Of a stretch of DNA of 64,000 nt, positions 63,105 through 64,000 are shown one piece after another (position 1 is the first letter of the stretch; the number at the start of each line of letters is the position of its first letter). Made by a program: the position numbers and the translations under genes. This stretch comes from Luteimonas aestuarii (GTDB lineage Bacteria > Pseudomonadota > Gammaproteobacteria > Xanthomonadales > Xanthomonadaceae): the NCBI RefSeq assembly GCF_004357985.1, contig NZ_SMTF01000001.1, positions 186,001 through 250,000 of the forward strand, written 5' to 3'. Below the pieces are notes generated by a model. That model was not told where the DNA came from, made no database searches, and was given only the letters and a program-made list of their open reading frames with translations.

Positions 63105-64000
63105 TCATCCGGGGCCGCGACCGGTCCCCGTGTCACCCATTGCGCCCAGCTGCTCGGCAATCAAGGACAACTGCAGCCGGATCAGGTGTTCCACATCGGT
63201 CGTTGCCGGATTTGCAGGCAGTGCGTGGCTGGCTGCCGTCGTCGCAACACTCGTCGCGGCGTCGTGCACCTGTCCCTCGCCCTGCGAGGCAAGCGCTTTT
63301 GGCTGCACCCAGAACCGCTTGCGTTCGAACGGATACGTCGGCAGCGTGACCCGCCTGCGCGGGCCAGGCTGCAGGGCCTGCCAATCAGGCTGCACGCCGC
63401 CCAGCCACAGTTGCCCGACGGCATGCAGCAAGTGCTGCACGTCCGACCCCGGCGCCTGCACCGGACCCAGGCTGGGCAGCACTGCCAGCGGGCCGGGCTT
63501 GTCGAGCGACTGCCGTGCCAGCGTGGACAAGGTACGGCCCGGCCCCACCTCGAGCAGTACCAGGCCGTCGTTCGCTGCTTCGGTGGCGGCATCGGCGAAC
63601 AGCACCGGACGCATCAGTTGCGCGCCCCAGTACGCCGGGTCGCGGAAGCCATCGGCCTGCAATCGCGTGCCGGTGGAGGTGGACACCACCGGGATCGCCG
63701 CAGGTCGCGAGTCGACCGCAGCCACGGCCTCCTCCAGCGGCTTGCGTGCGGGCGCCATCATCGCGGAATGGAACGCGTGCGAAGTCACCAGCCGCGTAGC
63801 CTGGATGTCCTGCGCAGCCAATGCCTGGGCGAACGCGTCGATGGCGTCGTCCGGCCCACTGGCCACCACCAGCCCCGGCGCATTGATGGCTGCGATGGAC
63901 AGCGTATCGGGCAGCAGTGGCTGCACCTGCTGCAACGGTGCCCGCACCGCCAGCATCGTGCCCTGCGGCTGCGCCTGCATCAGCCTGCCGCGCGTCGCCA
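63105..64000 (-). CDS. PKS C-terminal part with acyltransferase domain, N-terminus beyond the right edge
   Basis: The frame continues off the right edge (visible residues begin ATRGRLMQAQPQGTMLAV). Present are the second half of a malonyl-CoA acyltransferase domain, with SHAFHSAMM (HAFH, the malonyl-specific signature) and LLEVGPGRTLSTLA, the post-AT linker VTLPTYPFERKRFWV, and a C-terminal tail with an amphipathic helix (DVEHLIRLQLSLIAEQLG). No ACP follows in this protein; the ACP is at the start of the next one, 43 bp downstream. A KS domain is expected upstream, outside the window. Confidence 0.9.
   Translation of the reverse strand, partial: ATRGRLMQAQPQGTMLAVRAPLQQVQPLLPDTLSIAAINAPGLVVASGPDDAIDAFAQALAAQDIQATRLVTSHAFHSAMMAPARKPLEEAVAAVDSRPAAIPVVSTSTGTRLQADGFRDPAYWGAQLMRPVLFADAATEAANDGLVLLEVGPGRTLSTLARQSLDKPGPLAVLPSLGPVQAPGSDVQHLLHAVGQLWLGGVQPDWQALQPGPRRRVTLPTYPFERKRFWVQPKALASQGEGQVHDAATSVATTAASHALPANPATTDVEHLIRLQLSLIAEQLGAMGDTGTGRGPG

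Overview
The window is GC-rich DNA of Lysobacteraceae/Xanthomonadaceae type (Lysobacter, Luteimonas or a relative). The evidence is gene order and family variants: nnr-tsaE-amiC-mutL, pcnB-folK-panB-panC, dapA followed by a BamC-type lipoprotein, a GcvR/Bcp pair, and a PrxQ-type peroxiredoxin with Cys48/Cys84. Most genes are tightly packed with ATGA or TGATG overlaps.

Positions 1-24297 are mostly housekeeping. A minus-strand operon runs from nnr (NAD(P)HX repair) through tsaE, amiC, mutL and a DUF1684 lipoprotein to a TraB/GumN protein cut by the left edge. queG diverges from nnr across only 23 bp. Then come pgi with a GNAT acetyltransferase gene, panC, panB, folK, pcnB, a tRNA-Glu(CTC), a 7Fe ferredoxin, dapA-bamC, gcvR-bcp, a PIN-PhoH ATPase, a SulP transporter, thiD, an alpha/beta hydrolase and galE. 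A 271-bp MITE-like palindromic element overlaps the 3' end of bcp.

Positions 24520-56000 form a large exopolysaccharide locus of the Wzx/Wzy type. It encodes nucleotide-sugar enzymes (TviB-like dehydrogenase, two epimerases, a Gfo/Idh/MocA oxidoreductase), an initiating polyprenyl-phosphate sugar transferase, several GT2 and GT4 glycosyltransferases, a flippase, an O-antigen ligase/polymerase, a Wza/GumB-like lipoprotein, a Wzz-like chain-length protein, a degenerate tyrosine-kinase-like ATPase, an outer-membrane beta-barrel, O-acetyltransferases, polysaccharide deacetylases and two paralogous parallel beta-helix proteins. Several genes resemble families usually annotated as exosortase A (XrtA/PEP-CTERM) associated: a PLP-dependent decarboxylase, an AMP-forming acyl-CoA ligase, a small acyl carrier protein, two alpha/beta hydrolases, the sugar transferase, the chain-length protein and the beta-barrel. 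No exosortase is visible in the window.

Positions 56185-64000 continue on the minus strand, reading away from the right edge. In order they encode the C-terminal end of a PKS (acyltransferase), an ACP-aminotransferase-condensation protein, an adenylation-PCP protein whose specificity residues read as the glycine code, and the two hydrolases. Together with the acyl-CoA ligase and ACP this suggests a small split PKS-NRPS line that makes a beta-amino-acyl-glycine and is embedded in the polysaccharide locus. This is the most unusual system here. Its chemistry and any link to the polysaccharide are inferences.

Three copies of a composite intergenic repeat (near 14.2, 27.0 and 45.6 kb) each consist of two inverted hairpins with a shared 23-nt loop. 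A second, shorter REP-like family is also present.
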